From positions 2,852,001 through 2,916,000 of the forward strand of contig JALJCQ010000004.1 in the NCBI GenBank assembly GCA_023091665.1: a stretch of 64,000 nucleotides of DNA, in the 5' to 3' direction. Below are positions 10,490 through 23,088 of this stretch, in pieces. Origin of the DNA: Pythium myriotylum. Lineage: Eukaryota > Oomycota > Peronosporomycetes > Pythiales > Pythiaceae. The notes beneath the pieces are model-generated. The model was not told where the DNA came from and ran no database searches. It was given only the letters and a program-made list of their open reading frames with translations. The translations under genes were made by a program, and so were the position numbers. Position 1 is the first letter of the stretch; each line of letters begins with the position of its first letter.

Positions 10490-13400
10490 ATGGCTCCGGC
10501 GCGACGGGACGACGACGACGCGGCGCCGTCGCCGCAGGCCACGCGCGTCGAGAGCCTCTTCCACTTGCTGCGAGGTGATCGCGCGGCGTCTCCGCTCTCG
10601 ATGCGTGGTGCTCGCGTGCGCTGACGCCTCGTATTGGCTGCGCAATGGCTCGTAGACGGAAGCTCTGCCCAAGTGCGCGAGAACGCGGCCGAGAAGCTCG
10701 GCGAGATCGCGCGCCAGTCGCCCGACTACTGCCGCTCGATCCTCCAGCAGGTGACGGATTCAATCGACTGGCTTTTGCTGTTGTTTTGCTGGAAGCCGAC
10801 GCTCGTCGTTCTTGATTGATAACAGATCCGCACGCTGCTCGTCTCGTCGGAATGGGACGTGCGTGTGGCCGCGGCCAGAAGCCTCGACGTGCTCGCGCGA
10901 GGATTCGCAAGCGACAAGTCGCTGGATGAAAATGTAGCGCTGCGGCTGGCGCGTGCTTCCTGTGAGTAGTATGGATGGGAGGAAGCGATAGAAGGCCGAT
11001 TGTGATTGACTTCTCTGGTAACAGTCGCCGGACGAGAGGCGTCGTGTCCTCGGCTCAACGTGCGCTCCGTGGATATGGACACGGTGCTGTGTGAAGGTGC
11101 ACCGCTGCTGCGCAGTGGCGGTGAGGAGTACGAGTACCAGTCTGGATTGAGCGCCGAGGAGCGGCGACTGCAGGCCGTGCGCCAACGCCAGTTACTATTG
11201 CGACGGATCTGTGGGAACTCGAGTGAAAACCTCTGGAAAAGCGCTGAAGACGCACTCGCGCAGCAGATGCTGCCGCGACTGAACTCGGAGCGTGGGTTTG
11301 AATGTCTATTAGCCGAGAAGTGGTATAGTGGAGACTGATTTTTACGGCCACGTGGTGTAGATGTCAAGGATCTCGCCGACGATATCGAGGCAAGCGAGTC
11401 GGCGGTGGTCATGAAGGAGGAGCCGGCAATCGAGGATTCGCGCAAGCGAGCGGCCGAGATGCTGCCGATCCCACAGCGGGAGGCAAAGAAGCCCAAGCAG
11501 TCGGAGGCGTTAGAGTCAGAGACACAGTTGGATCTTGTCGTCCTGTTGGTCGCGGATCTGTTTGAAAGTCTTTTCGATGCCAAGTGGGAGACTCGGCACG
11601 GAAGCGTTGCAGCGCTGCGCCATGTACTCATGTCTTCTGGATTAATTGCAGGGTTACGACGCAACGAACAGGAACTTGCCAATGCGGGTTTCTCCAGTGT
11701 TGTGGATCAGTGGATAGAGGAGAGCCTTACGCGTTGCCTCTGCGTACTTGCGCTCGACCAGTTTGTAGATTACTCGGCCGATGGGTCTGTCGCGCCCGTG
11801 CGTGAGCTCACCGCGCAGGTCTTCGGCATTCTCCTTGGCAGTCTTCAAGACCCACGACTACTGGAAGAGTATCTCGCTGTGCTACGCAAGCTGCTCGGCG
11901 CAAAGTCGTGGCATTCATCTCATGGTGGACTGCTCGGCATAAAGTATTTGATCCTGGCCCATGTAGCCCACGCATCGTCACTCGTTCCGATGGTCTTCAA
12001 AGATGTGGTCCACCTTCTTGGTGTTAAACGAAACGATGCCGAGGAGGACATCCTGGTGGTTGCGTGCAGCGTGCTAAGCGATGCGATCCCGTATATGGAG
12101 GCTATTGACGCGTCACTCGTGCACGAGGCGACACAATTGCTCTGGTCTATAGTCTCCACAGCACGCAGCAGTGGTGGCTTCGTGGCGAGCGCGGCGATCC
12201 AGACTCTGCGGCTGTGGTATACTTCCACCTCGCTCCAGAAGGCTTTGCAAGGTCACTTGGCGCCCGATCAAATGTGTAGCTATCTTGTTCACATCGCACC
12301 GCTCATACACCACCACGATCGCGCTGTCCGAGTGGCAACAGTTGCGTGCATTGGAGCTGTCGCGAGCCAGGATGATGTTATCCACCGTGAAGAAAAGAAC
12401 CAAAGAACGCTGGTCAACATTTTCCGGTTTTTGTTGTCACGGTTGCTGCTCCAGCTTTTGCGAGAAGAGGATGGAACGGCACGTGAATCAATCACGTCGA
12501 GCTGGATAGCTGTGGTTCGATGGAGTGCGTCGAGCGGCGAACTTATCTCGTCAGCTGAAGATCGGCTACTCTCTTGGATCGAGCTCCTTTGGTCTCTTGA
12601 CAATGTTGAGTCGCTCCACGTCCGATTCAACGAAGAACACGATCGAGACGATACTGAATCGGCCTTATCTACACCTTCTGGTGAAAACCTCGCTGCACGT
12701 GTAGCTTTCGCTGACGCAATGGGATTTCTGCTTAGCCAGCTGCCGTTCGAGTCCGTACTCGTTCAAGAAGCTACGGGATGCATGGCGACGGCATTAGAAT
12801 CTCTTTCTGGAGACCAGCAGTGCGGTGCGCTGCTGCTCCTTTCTCGCTGGGCGGTTCGAATCAAGTCGAGCGATACAAATAAGCTCCTTCGCTTGCGCGA
12901 TTTGTTTGGTGATGCCCTGGAGTCGCTTGCAAAGAACGACTGGATATCCTCTCGCGTTCCGGCAGGGCGATTTTTCTATACCGAACAGGCTGCATCTCTG
13001 CAACGAGTGCGGCGGATGCAAGCGCGACTAGTCGAGATTTTTGCGAGTGCTGGGATTACCGTCGAGCCGGTTTCGATAGGCTCATCAACTTCTGTTGCTT
13101 CTATATCTCGGCAAATTGCCGAACGTACTGGCCAGTACCCATACAGCAAACTCTCAGGGCACCCACAAGCGTTTGAGCAAGCCCACTTTTCTCGCCAAGA
13201 CCTATTTCTTGTTGACGATGTCATCCAGAAGGCTTCGTCGACCACTTATGCACGAATCCAAGGCGTCGGTAGCTGCGCCTACTGCGAGCTGCTCCAGATT
13301 CCAGCTAAAAAGAGTGGATTCCTGGTCAAGTCGTTGATGGAGTCAATCAAAACTGAAGCCGACATAACGTTTCGAAACCTGACAGCTGAGACGCTCGCTC

Positions 13401-15964
13401 GCTTTGTCGTCTCACAATACGATGTCCAACGCAAGTGCGTCATCAAAATAGTCTCCAATCTTTGCAACAGCGCCATCGCGCTCGCGTTCCGAGAGACGGA
13501 CGAACCAGCTGCACCCACTGAAGACGCAGCGTTAAAGTTACTGCATGTGAGGATTGATGGCGCTAAAACTGCGCTCAGAATGATCACGCGAGCCTCGGGA
13601 GCCTCTTTCAAGAAGCTTCCGATTCTTCCAGAAGTCGTGCTGAGAGGCTGGGACTGCAAAAATGATTCGTGGACCGACAAACTCGTTCAGGAGAATTCTC
13701 ATCTTGTCTCGGTCGTGTCTTCCTCCCTTCCTGACAGTGCGAAAATGTACGGCCTGCAGTGGATAGAGCAACTTGTTAATCTTGTCAGCCGCAACTTTCA
13801 GGTCGAGTTGACGCGAGTAGCTGTAGCTCAAGCAATCGCTGACGTCTGCAAGTCCATAGCTGAAGAAGAAGAGGTCATGGTTCTCTTGTACTCGAAGCTC
13901 TTTCTTGCGCAGGATGGATCTGCGACGGGAAGAGATGACTCCCGTATTGTTCTTGGATCTGTCACGGTGTTGGACCGACTTATTGCTGAAGTTGGTGCCG
14001 GTCTCACTCCCTTCGTACCTAGCTTGATACACTTCGCGATGAAGGCAATGCATGCGACAGAAGCAGTCATTCGTTCTATGGCTGCCAAAGTCTTTGCCGA
14101 CCTCTTACCACTGCTGCCCCTTCAGATGGATCTTCAAGAATCCCATGTGCGGAATACAAGACTCCAAAAAATTCTCCAAGAAAACGAAATATCGCGAGGC
14201 TTCCTCGAGAGTTTACTGCAAGGCAAAGCTATTGACTCTGTTGAGGTGCGTGGTGTGTTATCAGAGACTATCACGCTGCGCGACTACCAGCAGCACGGTG
14301 TAAACTGGCTCGCGTTCTTAGTCAAGAACCGTATGGGCGGCGTGCTGGCAGATGACATGGGACTCGGCAAGACCCTTCAGGTGCTAGCCACGATCGCAGT
14401 CAAGGTGTCAAAGAGCGAGGTATCGTCGCTGTCGCTCGTTGTGTGCCCTCCCATCATCGTCCACCACTGGATTGCTGAAGCCTCCCGTTGTCTCCCTGGT
14501 GTGTTTGCACACGTGGTTGAATACTCTGGCTCGCCAGCAAATCGCAAACTGACGCTAGCGCGCGCACGATCCTCAACCAAGCCGGTGCTACTCGTCTCGA
14601 CCTACTCGGCCGTTCGTGCAGATCGCGAGCTGCTGCAGTCCGTGTCGTTCGACTTCGTGGTGCTCGACGAAGCACACTTGATCCGCAACCCGAAGTCGTC
14701 ACTCTTCGAAGCTGTCTCCTCGCTGCAGTCTTCCCACCGCTTTGTGCTCAGTGGAACTCCGCTGCAAAATCACGTTGGTGATCTGTGGGCCTTGTTCTCA
14801 TTCCTCATGCCTGGTTACCTCGGTGAGTACGGTGACTTCCGCCGTGATTTTGAACTGCCAATCTCACGTTCGCGCGAGCGTAGCGCAACGCCAAAGCAGA
14901 AGGAAAAAGCGGCACTCGCTATCAGCAGCTTGCACCAGCGCGTACTGCCTTTCATTCTGCGACGAACCAAGGATGAAGTGCTTAGAGAGCTGCCTCCCAA
15001 GATCATCTCCAACATTCTCCTTCCGCTAACACCACTCCAGAAACGGCTGTACCAAACCGTGACCTCATCAGACGTCACAGAGAATGAAGCTGCTAAGCCG
15101 CTCGCTGGTGTTCTACGCAACCTGCAAATTCTCAAAAAGATTTGCGTGCATCCGTTACTTGTCAAGGACGACGAAGCGGTCGCCGTGGCCCTCTCAAGCG
15201 AGACCAAGCCGTCAGCGATCGGTTGGAAACAGTCAGGGAAAATGGTAGGCCTCCACGACTTGCTCGTGGAGTCATGTGACTTGGGTCGTAGCGGAAAGGA
15301 GGAAGAAGAGCCAATTGGCGGAAACCACCGATGTCTGGTGTTCGCCCATCTGAAGGAGACGTTGGATCTGATTCAGGACATGCTCGCCCATGCTTTGCCC
15401 GCAGTGACGTACTTGCGATTGGACGGCAAGACGGCGCCGTCGAGACGACACGAAATCGTTCAGAAGTTCAATGACGATCCATCGATCGACCTTCTTTTGC
15501 TCACGACGGCTGTGGGCGGTCTAGGGCTGACGCTCACTGGCGCTGACACGGTGATTTTTGTGGAGCATTCATGGAACCCGTTTGTGGACCTACAGGCCAT
15601 GGACCGTGCGCATCGCATTGGACAGAAGAGAACTGTGCGAGTTTTCCGATTGATCATGGAAGCGACACTCGAGGAACACATTATGGACCTTCAGGCATTC
15701 AAAGAACAAGTTGCAAGCACCGTCGTGACGACAACCGAGGCGTCGTCTAGCATGAACGCCAACACTAAGAACGTGCTGCATCTCTTGCAGACCTCGTCGA
15801 CAGCCATGAAAGCACAAGAAGCTGTGGTGGACGCCGCAAAGCGCAAGCAAGCGGACAGCATTGGGGCCAGCATCCCTGGCGTGGCCGTCGAGCTGCTAAA
15901 CCAGATTGGCGAGCTCTGGGACCAGTCACAGTACGACTCGCTCGCGTTCCCGAAGTTCGAATGA
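10490..15964 (+). CDS. BTAF1: BTAF1/Mot1-type Snf2 ATPase
   Basis: Five exons: 10490-10574, 10656-10750, 10826-10961, 11025-11291 and 11361-15964. The product is 1728 residues, close to the usual Mot1/BTAF1 size. The N-terminus has HEAT-type helices (QVRENAAEKLGEIARQSPDY; WDVRVAAARSLDVLAR) typical of the TBP-binding solenoid, followed by an acidic/Lys linker (REAKKPKQ) and more HEAT repeats. The C-terminal Snf2 motor has DDMGLGKT (residue about 1192), the DEAH box in VLDEAHLIRNPKS (about 1297), SGTPLQNHVGDLWALFSFL, and motifs V/VI in TTAVGGLGLTLTGAD and DRAHRIGQ (about 1612). Known role: an ATP-driven enzyme that removes TBP from DNA and redistributes it among promoters, in the nucleus. The first four short exons are a 5' concentration of introns, while the rest is a single 4.6-kb exon. 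It is convergent with PUS10 (60 bp between stops). Confidence 0.95.
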
Positions 15965-16024
15965 AGACGATCAAAACAAGGTTCAGGGGACGAATCTATC
16001 GTAGTCTCGTCATGATCTAAGAAA

Positions 16025-18150
16025 TCATTCTCCGTCGATCAGACTCTCGACGTCGAGCTGCAAGATGTCGGCATCGCACCCCTGTTCCACAATTCTTTGT
16101 TAATCGCTTTCGATCGACGATGCTATGCGTTGGACGACGTACCAGAATAGTCGCGACGTTGGGCAGCGTGCGGCCACGGTCTCCGTGAACAAATTCTTTG
16201 ACGTACGTCCCCGCAGATGTCGTGAGGCGCAGCAGCATATAGTGGTCGTTGAGGACCTCGCATTTGGCTGCGTGGATGACCTTAGGTCGCGTCATAAGTG
16301 TTCGGCGGTGGAGAACACGCACGGGCGTCTTCTGATCGATCGTGAGGTCAGAGATTGCGTCCAGTTTGGCGGTCGCTTCAGCGGTCAGCTTGGCTTGCGA
16401 CCACACGACACAACTGACGACGACGGCAGCAGCAGCTGAGTTAATCCATCCAAGCTGAGACCACAGGTTGCATGATTACCATACCAATAAGTCTTGCGCT
16501 TCGAGTCGGCGCCTGCTTGGAGCTTGGCGAAGTACTCCTTCGACGAGGCCTTGACCTCACGGATCTCGACAGCTCCTTCGTTCGCTGCATTCACTGCTTC
16601 TTGAACCTGAGCAAAATCGTCTTTGCTCAGCTTGGACTTTTTGGCGTCTGCGATCGAAAGTCGACATCAGACACGCCAACTGTCATCTCACGACCACACA
16701 ACAGCGACGTACCGAGTACTTCAAGGATGAACGGTCGTCCGTTCCCAAGCATGCGGACATCCACATCCTCGCGACCGGCTGTGTGGAACTTGTAGCCACT
16801 ACCTTGAAAGAAAGGCAACGCGACATCACCGATGCATTCCTCGACAGACGACTCGCCCATCCGCTGTCCTTCGAGGACCCTAATCGAGACAGAACACGTG
16901 ACGTTACGTCATAGCTCAGCTCGTAAGTACCGGTCGCGCATACCATGGTGTCTGGCTCAGTCCTCGCTTGTACTTGAGGTAGCGTCCTTGGATATAGAGA
17001 GGCTCGCGTTCCAGCACAACTGCACACTTTGGCTCTGTCTGCAGTGGCGTCGGTGGGCACTGGATCGATCCAAAAAAGACCGCCACGTCAGACTCGCTCT
17101 CTCCCACCGTGTAACGTCCACTAGCAAGCGACACACCTTGATCGTCGACGGCACGGTCGTGAGCGCCGCGAGCGCCCGGCTGACAGCGCCAAAGCCGTCG
17201 AGAACCGGCGCGGGGCCTCGCTGTCGCTTCTTGCTCTGCGCCTGCAGCTGATCCTGGATCAATCACGCCACCCGCATGGCCCGTTCGTCAGCTGCGTCGA
17301 AGATACTCCATTCCCAACCGCTTGCCCGTCGCCTCACCTTGATCACTGGGATCTGCTGCACGTCCTGGGCCGACTCGTCGTGGCTCACGTCGAGCAGCAC
17401 GGCGAGGTCGGCCTTGATCTCGCAGACGGCGACGCCGATCGCCTCGGCCACGCGCGCCGTGAGCAGCCCCTTGAGCACGTCCTTGGCGTCGGCGGGCAGC
17501 TGCGCGCGGTTGAACCCCGTGATCTCGCGTGCAAAATGTTCTCGCAGCGAGAACTCGCGCAGCAGCATAGCGCTCGGAAGCTTGATGTTGAGGGCGAAGG
17601 CCTCGACGTCGTAACGACTAGCGAGATGGTGAGAGGACCAGATCTTGAATGAGAAGAACAAGCAGGCCAACGCACGTGGACTCGGCGACGCGCTGCACCT
17701 CCGCGACGGCCTGGTCGAGGAAGCGCGAGCTCAGCACGCCGACGCAGCAGACACAGACTGGGAGGACGGTTAGACGCCACGTTAGACTCGAACGACGCGA
17801 GCGACCATGGCGAACGCACCGGCTTCAGGCGCTGGCTTCGGGAGCGCGACGTCGCTCTTACTAGCGAACGCATGCAGCAATTCCCAGAGCGCTGTCTCAG
17901 CGAGCCTGCCGTCATGCGTCAAGGGGGGGTCAGTGGTTGTGGGGATGGGGACGTGGCTGCTCGTTTAGACGCACGCATAGACGCTGGCGTCCTGGAGGTT
18001 GGCGAAGCGCAACGCGCATCGCACACAGACGCCGGTGGCGAGCACGGTCGCATAGCCGTTGGCATGGAGCCGCTTGGTCGTCGCTTCGATCGCGTCCATC
18101 GGCCCCACGTGATGGCTGCGCGCCGTTTGTGGGCTTTGCGTTGTTGCCAT
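16025..18150 (-). CDS. PUS10: tRNA pseudouridine synthase Pus10
   Basis: Ten exons on the minus strand: 18150-17975, 17905-17820, 17757-17676, 17617-17338, 17253-17137, 17098-16944, 16879-16713, 16647-16485, 16413-16143 and 16081-16025. They give 517 residues (human PUS10 has about 529). N-terminal CVRC and CVCC pairs fit the Cys-rich zinc-binding THUMP-containing part. The catalytic domain has YIQGRYLKYKRGLSQTPW, AGREDVDVRMLGNGRPF (catalytic Asp in the REDVDVR motif), DQKTPVRVLHRR and a C-terminal TSAGTYVKEFVHGDRGRT. Role known from the family: formation of pseudouridine 54/55 in tRNA. One intron (17099-17136) would be only 38 nt. It is required to keep frame, so a sequence error there is an alternative. 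Divergent from the LIM/SH3 gene (336 bp between starts). Confidence 0.9.
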
Positions 18151-18486
18151 TAGAATTGGATGGACTCAGACGGGTGTCCTCGGATCTGAGAAGCCTGAGA
18201 ATATCCGCCGGCCGCGTCTATCCATCGATGGATAATCCAGGCACAGCGTCTATCGTGAGCTAATAGTTGCTATATGAGGGGCTTCGAGTGGATACACTTT
18301 CATTGCATTCGCTGGTCGATCGTGTGTGGAAGTTGCGCAATGAGGGGGTTAGTCCGTTTGGCAGACTCTCTAAACTGCTCCCTCGGCCGAAAGTCAGCAC
18401 GTCACAAAGTCAACGGCGCGGCGACCTCGCTCCTCCTCGTCGAGACGCCGCGCAGACATTTCGAGAAGCGACGGCGCGAGTAAAGC
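18151..18486. promoter_or_regulatory. Divergent intergenic region PUS10 / LIM-SH3
   Basis: 336 bp between opposite start codons, so both promoters must lie here. It contains a palindromic tatccatcgatggata at 18219-18234. No other element is recognised. Confidence 0.35.
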
Positions 18487-21400
18487 ATGCCGGCCTTCTG
18501 CCCCAAGTGCGTCTCTTCCCCTCCTCCTCCTTCCTCGCGTCCACCCAGTCTAACCGCTGGTCTATCCATCCTTCTAATGTAGATGCGGTGACCCGGTCGA
18601 GGCAGGCGCCTGCGAGCGATGCGGAGAGGCTCCGGTGCGTCTAACCGCGCGTCTAACCACGCGTCTAAAGAGAGAGAGCGAGAGGCGTCTTCTCTCTCTC
18701 TCGTCCCCTTCATGGAGCTTGCTCACATGGAGTCTGGTGTATGCAGGTGACGACGCAGACGACGACGTGGAAGGATCCGATCAAGACGGCCGGCGCGCTC
18801 CAGGAAGGCACGGCCGCCGGCTACATCCCCAGCGCCTTCGTCTCGGCCGGGCGCCTGCAGCAGGCCATCGGGTGCGTCTCTCTCTCTCTCTCTCTCTTTC
18901 TCTCGGTCTCGTGGCGCTCATCGTGTCGCTCTCTCTCTCTCTCTCTCTAGCGCGCCGTACGTGCCGCCGCCGCCCAAGCGCGAGAACGGCACGGCGCTCT
19001 ACGACTTCATGCCGCAGGACAAGGCGACGCAGCTGCGTCTGCGCAAGGGCGACGCCGTCGAGATCATCCGCAAAGACTCGGACGGCTGGTGGTTTGTCAT
19101 CGTCGACGGCGAGAAAGGGCTCGTGCCCGGCTCGTACCTCAAGGTCGAGAACCCGACGCCCGTGGGGCCCGACCCGAACATCCTCGCGGCGCGCGAGGCC
19201 GCGAACCAGCGATACATGCAGTGGCGCCAGTCGGCCGGCGGCGGCGACAAGCCGCGCGACGACCCGGCGGCGAGCGAGCCGAGCCCGGCGAGTGCGACCA
19301 ACGGCGAGCAGCGAGGCCCCAACCACGTTGACGCGCGCGCGAACGACGCGGTCGAGGACAAGCCCAAGGTCGTGCGCAAGCTCAAGAAGTGCAACGCGTG
19401 TAACGAGACGATCCTCGGGCGCACCAAGAGCGCCCGGGGCGAGATCTACCACGAGATCGTGCGTGGCGGTTGAGGGCAAATAAGAAGATGCGTGGCGAGA
19501 CTGACTGGTGGTGGTGGGGTGTTTTGTGCAGTGTTTGATTTGCCGTGGGTGCCGCGAATCGATTGAAGAGAACGACGAGGTCACGATCCTCAAGAAGAAG
19601 GTGCGTGGGAAAAGCTTGGATCGGGGAAGAGTGTCTGGCGAGATTCAGAGCGATTTGCGTGGGCAGGCGTACCACACGGACTGCGCGGCCGAGATCATCT
19701 ACTGCCGCACGTGCGAGAAGGTGCGTGGAACGTTTTTGTGGGGGAAAGGGGGCAGCGAATGGATTGACTGAGTGTGGAAACGGCGATTCTCTGCGTAGGA
19801 AATCCTTGGGCGAGCATACAAGGCCGGCGGAACGACTTTCCACAAGCTGTGTATGATTTGCCCGCAGTGCAAGAAGCCGTTTGAAGAGAGTGAGTGCATT
19901 CTCAAACGTATCAGCTGCTCGAACACCGAGAACTCTTGCTAATTGGGATACGAAATGTTTTGAAGATGGCGCGACTCTCGAGGACGACATTCTCGCCTGT
20001 AATGCCTGTGTGGCCGAGAAGAGTACGTTTAGCTGTTCTGGTGTTCATCGAGTGGCTTGGTTTGTGCTGACATGGACTCTTCAACCGCTAGAACGGAAGG
20101 AAGAGGAAGCCAAGGCGGCCGCGAAAGCTGCGGAAGAGGCACGCATCGCTGCTGAGAAGGCTGCAGAGGAGGCTCGTTTGGCCGAGTTGCGGGCTGCGGA
20201 GGCTCGTGAGGCCGAGCGGCGCGAGGCGGAAGCCGCCAAGCGTGCAGCCGAAGAGCGTGCAGCGGAGGAACAGGCAGCGGCGGCCAAGGCAGCTGAAGAG
20301 ATGGCCGCCAAGCGTGCAGCTGAAGCGCGTGCTCTGGAGGAGCAGGCTGCAGCGGCAAAGGCAGCCGAAGAAAAGGCAGCAGAGGCGGCGCTACTTGCAG
20401 AGGAGACTGCGCGCGTATCCCAGCGAGAATCGGAGAAGTCAGCAGCGATGACAACACTGCGCCAGACCCACACAAATAGCAGCTTCCTTGATACGTCCAA
20501 CCTGGACGAGTTCGACCTCGGAGCTGCAGCCGCCGAGCATCATCCAAACGATCGCCTCTCTGATGGAACCGACCTGGACTTCGAGAACGACTACGGCGGA
20601 AGCTTCGTGTCGTTGAATGGTGAACGCGACTCGTTACGTCTTTCCCAGGTCATCGATTTCGGTGCGGTAAACGCCTTCAACAACGCCTCTCGCGCCAACG
20701 ATCGCATGTCGACTCTGTCCGACTTCAGCACGATCTCGGAGAACGAAGACTACGACTCTGCGAAGAATGGCGCGTCGATGGTGAGCCACTCTCAGACCCT
20801 GCAAGAAGAGGAAGAAGAGGAGGAAGGCGAGCAAGAAGCCTGTGGAGGCTGTGGCCTGGTCCTCGAAGGCGAAGCCATCGGTGCACTCAACAAATACTTC
20901 CACTACGACTGCTTCAAGTGCAGTCACTGCAAGAAGGTTATCGCCGAGGACGACGGATACGCTGAGAAGGACGGCATGGTTAGTGTTCTTTCTAGGCGGA
21001 TGAAATGGCCGTGACGAACTAACAGCCTTGTCTGCAGGCATTCCACCAAGACTGCTACCAGGCACGATTCAGCAAGCGTTGCTGTCGATGCACAAAGGTA
21101 ACGAAACCTCTCAATCTGGTTTTTGAAGCTCGATGAGTCTCTAACCCAACATGAACACAGGTTCTCAAGGGCAAGGTTGTGAAAGCTTTGGACAGCTTAT
21201 ACCACCCAGACTGTTTCGTGTGTTTTCAGTGCAGCTCATCGCTGTCAGGTATGAAGTGTCGCTTGAACCGGCGATGAAGAGCTGGAACTCTAACACTGTG
21301 ATCACTATAGAGAGTTTCTTCGAGCATGACGGCCAAGCCGTGTGCGCACAGTGCAAGCACATCGCGATCACCGCCAATGCTCCCCCTATCCCGTGCGTTG

Positions 21401-21813
21401 CCCTGTTCAGTTTTCATCTTGATCGCATGTCCTAATGTTTTGTTTCCTGCAGAGACGACCCTGTTGCCATCAGTGTCGGCACTGTCGGATACCATTTCGC
21501 TGCCCAGGACGAGACCCAGCTCACGATTATGCCTGGCCAGCAAGTGTCGATCCTCCAGAAGGACGACGATGGCTGGTGGTTCGTGGACCTGGACGGACAG
21601 CGAGGCTACGTTCCTGGTTCATATCTCATCGAGCATCCTGCGGCCCCGCGTAAAGCTCCGAAAAAGGCTTCGAAGCCGGAGCCCCCGAAGGAAGAGCCAA
21701 AGCCTGAGCCAGTGGCACCCGCAAAGGTCCCCGGTTTGTGCAGCGAGTGCAGCACTCAGAACCCGGACATTGCCCGCTTCTGTCGAAGCTGCGGCAATAA
21801 CTTGATGGAGTAG
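18487..21813 (+). CDS. Zinc-ribbon / two SH3 / four LIM scaffold protein
   Basis: Thirteen exons: 18487-18506, 18583-18634, 18747-18871, 18951-19458, 19532-19600, 19667-19720, 19799-19889, 19966-20022, 20092-20978, 21038-21097, 21161-21248, 21311-21392 and 21453-21813. The sum is exactly 2454 nt, 817 residues. Order: N-terminal zinc ribbon (CPKCGDPVEAGACERCG); SH3 no. 1 (ALYDFMPQD...DGWWFV...GLVPGSYL); LIM 1 (CNAC...YHEICLICRGC...YHTDC); LIM 2 (CRTC...FHKLCMICPQC...CNAC); an Ala/Glu-rich coiled coil; an acidic Ser-rich linker; LIM 3 (CGGC...FHYDCFKCSHC); LIM 4 (CCRC...YHPDCFVCFQC...CAQC); SH3 no. 2 (DGWWFVDLDGQRGYVPGSYL); and a C-terminal zinc ribbon (CSECSTQNPDIARFCRSCG). Both domain types mediate protein contacts and are frequent in actin or adhesion scaffolds. 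A cytoskeletal role is inferred. The mirror-symmetric layout is unusual. Intron 3 is a (TC)n-rich tract. Confidence 0.88.
18872..18950 (+). repeat. (TC)n-rich intron
   Basis: Two runs of ctctctct (about 18876-18897 and 18930-18948) fill this 79-nt intron and provide its polypyrimidine tract. Confidence 0.7.
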
Positions 21814-22062
21814 ATAATCACCAGCGTGGATTCTTGTCGCAGATGAAAAGAACTTAGAGGAAACCGCCTGTGCGTGGTCTCGTATCGAATATGAAGGTTT
21901 GGTTTCTACGGTGATGCTGTTCGCAAGGCATGTCTCTGATCTGATGGCACAGATTGCGGCGGTTGATCTCTCCTCGTCTCAGATTCTCAATGGAGTTTGG
22001 CATCATTTCCGATCCCAGTTGGCTTCGTGCCAGGTTGAAGGTAACAAATACAATTGCTAACT
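21814..22062. other. Short intergenic spacer
   Basis: 249 bp between the LIM/SH3 stop and the MLF-like start. It must contain the 3' UTR of one gene and the promoter of the next. No motif is recognised. Confidence 0.3.
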
Positions 22063-22917
22063 ATGCTCTCACGTGTCACCCGATTGGGGCGGAGTGCCTC
22101 TCGCCTTCACGTTGGTCGTGGCGCGTCTTATTCGGTGTGGGACCGCGTCCACCTGTCGTTCTGGCACCCAATGGCAACTCTTGAGCAATCGATGATGGAG
22201 CTCGATCGCGTGACGTCGCAGATGATCTCGGCGCCGTTCCACTTTGCTCAGATGATAGATCCACGTACGCACTCGGACGACGATGACTTTTTCAAGGACC
22301 TTACCGCTCCATCGTCGTCGAAAGAAGGCAAAAACACAGAGCATGTGAGCGACAAGGAGGCAGCAAAGGGCGAGAAAAAGAAGACGGCTGGCAACAACTC
22401 GTACTCATCGTACTCGTACTCGAGCTCGACGATCTTGGACGAGCACGGCCGCCGTGTGACAAGCGTGCGTCGTCGCTATGAAGATTCGATGGGGCGTCTC
22501 AAGGCTGTCCACGAGCGCGAGATCGATGGCAAGAAAGTCAAGACGACCTGGCAGCGCAAGCTCAAGGGCCAGGACGGCGACCACAAGACGCTCACTGAGG
22601 CGACGACCGTCGACGAGTTCGAAGAAGAGTGGAAGAAAACGCCTTTTGGCAAGGCCGAGGGCCAGCGACAGGTCGCGGGCGAGGTCGACGCCAAACCCGA
22701 AGGTGTCGTGCAGTGCGAGAAAGAAGCTGAGAAAGTCACACCCGGCCCGGACTACGAGGCTGCTGAGAAGGCCCCCGACAAGGAGGACGAGGCCCAGGGC
22801 GTGACGAAAGAAGCGAAGAGTCGCTCTCGCGACGAGGCCATCGCCCAGGGCTCCAAGACCCAGGAAGAGGAGACCACGCCGCCCAAGTACACGTCGGGGG
22901 CCCCCGGGTACTCGTGA
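22063..22917 (+). CDS. MLF-like (myeloid leukemia factor family) protein
   Basis: One exon, 284 residues. The N-terminus (MLSRVTRLGRSASRLHVGRG) is Arg/Ser-rich without acids, like a mitochondrial presequence. A short helical region follows (ATLEQSMMELDRVTSQMIS), then an acidic/Lys linker. The MLF-like core has SYSYSSSTILDEHGRRVTSV, an arginine-rich RRRYEDSMGRLKAVHEREID, KTTW, and the characteristic ending TVDEFEEEW. Beyond it the C-terminus is a long acidic/Lys disordered tail. MLF proteins bind 14-3-3 and chaperones and act in stress responses and transcriptional control in other eukaryotes. The role here and the mitochondrial targeting are inferences. An in-frame start three codons upstream is possible. 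Confidence 0.6.
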   Translation: MLSRVTRLGRSASRLHVGRGASYSVWDRVHLSFWHPMATLEQSMMELDRVTSQMISAPFHFAQMIDPRTHSDDDDFFKDLTAPSSSKEGKNTEHVSDKEAAKGEKKKTAGNNSYSSYSYSSSTILDEHGRRVTSVRRRYEDSMGRLKAVHEREIDGKKVKTTWQRKLKGQDGDHKTLTEATTVDEFEEEWKKTPFGKAEGQRQVAGEVDAKPEGVVQCEKEAEKVTPGPDYEAAEKAPDKEDEAQGVTKEAKSRSRDEAIAQGSKTQEEETTPPKYTSGAPGYS

Positions 22918-23088
22918 GCTCGAGGTCCCGAGTTGAAGTGGGCCGGATTTCTCGTAATTCAGTATATGAAGGTCATTTATGGATTGTACTGTGTTGATCG
23001 TTTGAAGTACGAGAGCTATGTTTGAAGTGGCGGGGTGTTCTGTGTTGTTGGCGCCCTTGGTCCAAGTGGGGGTCTAAACGTCTAACCC

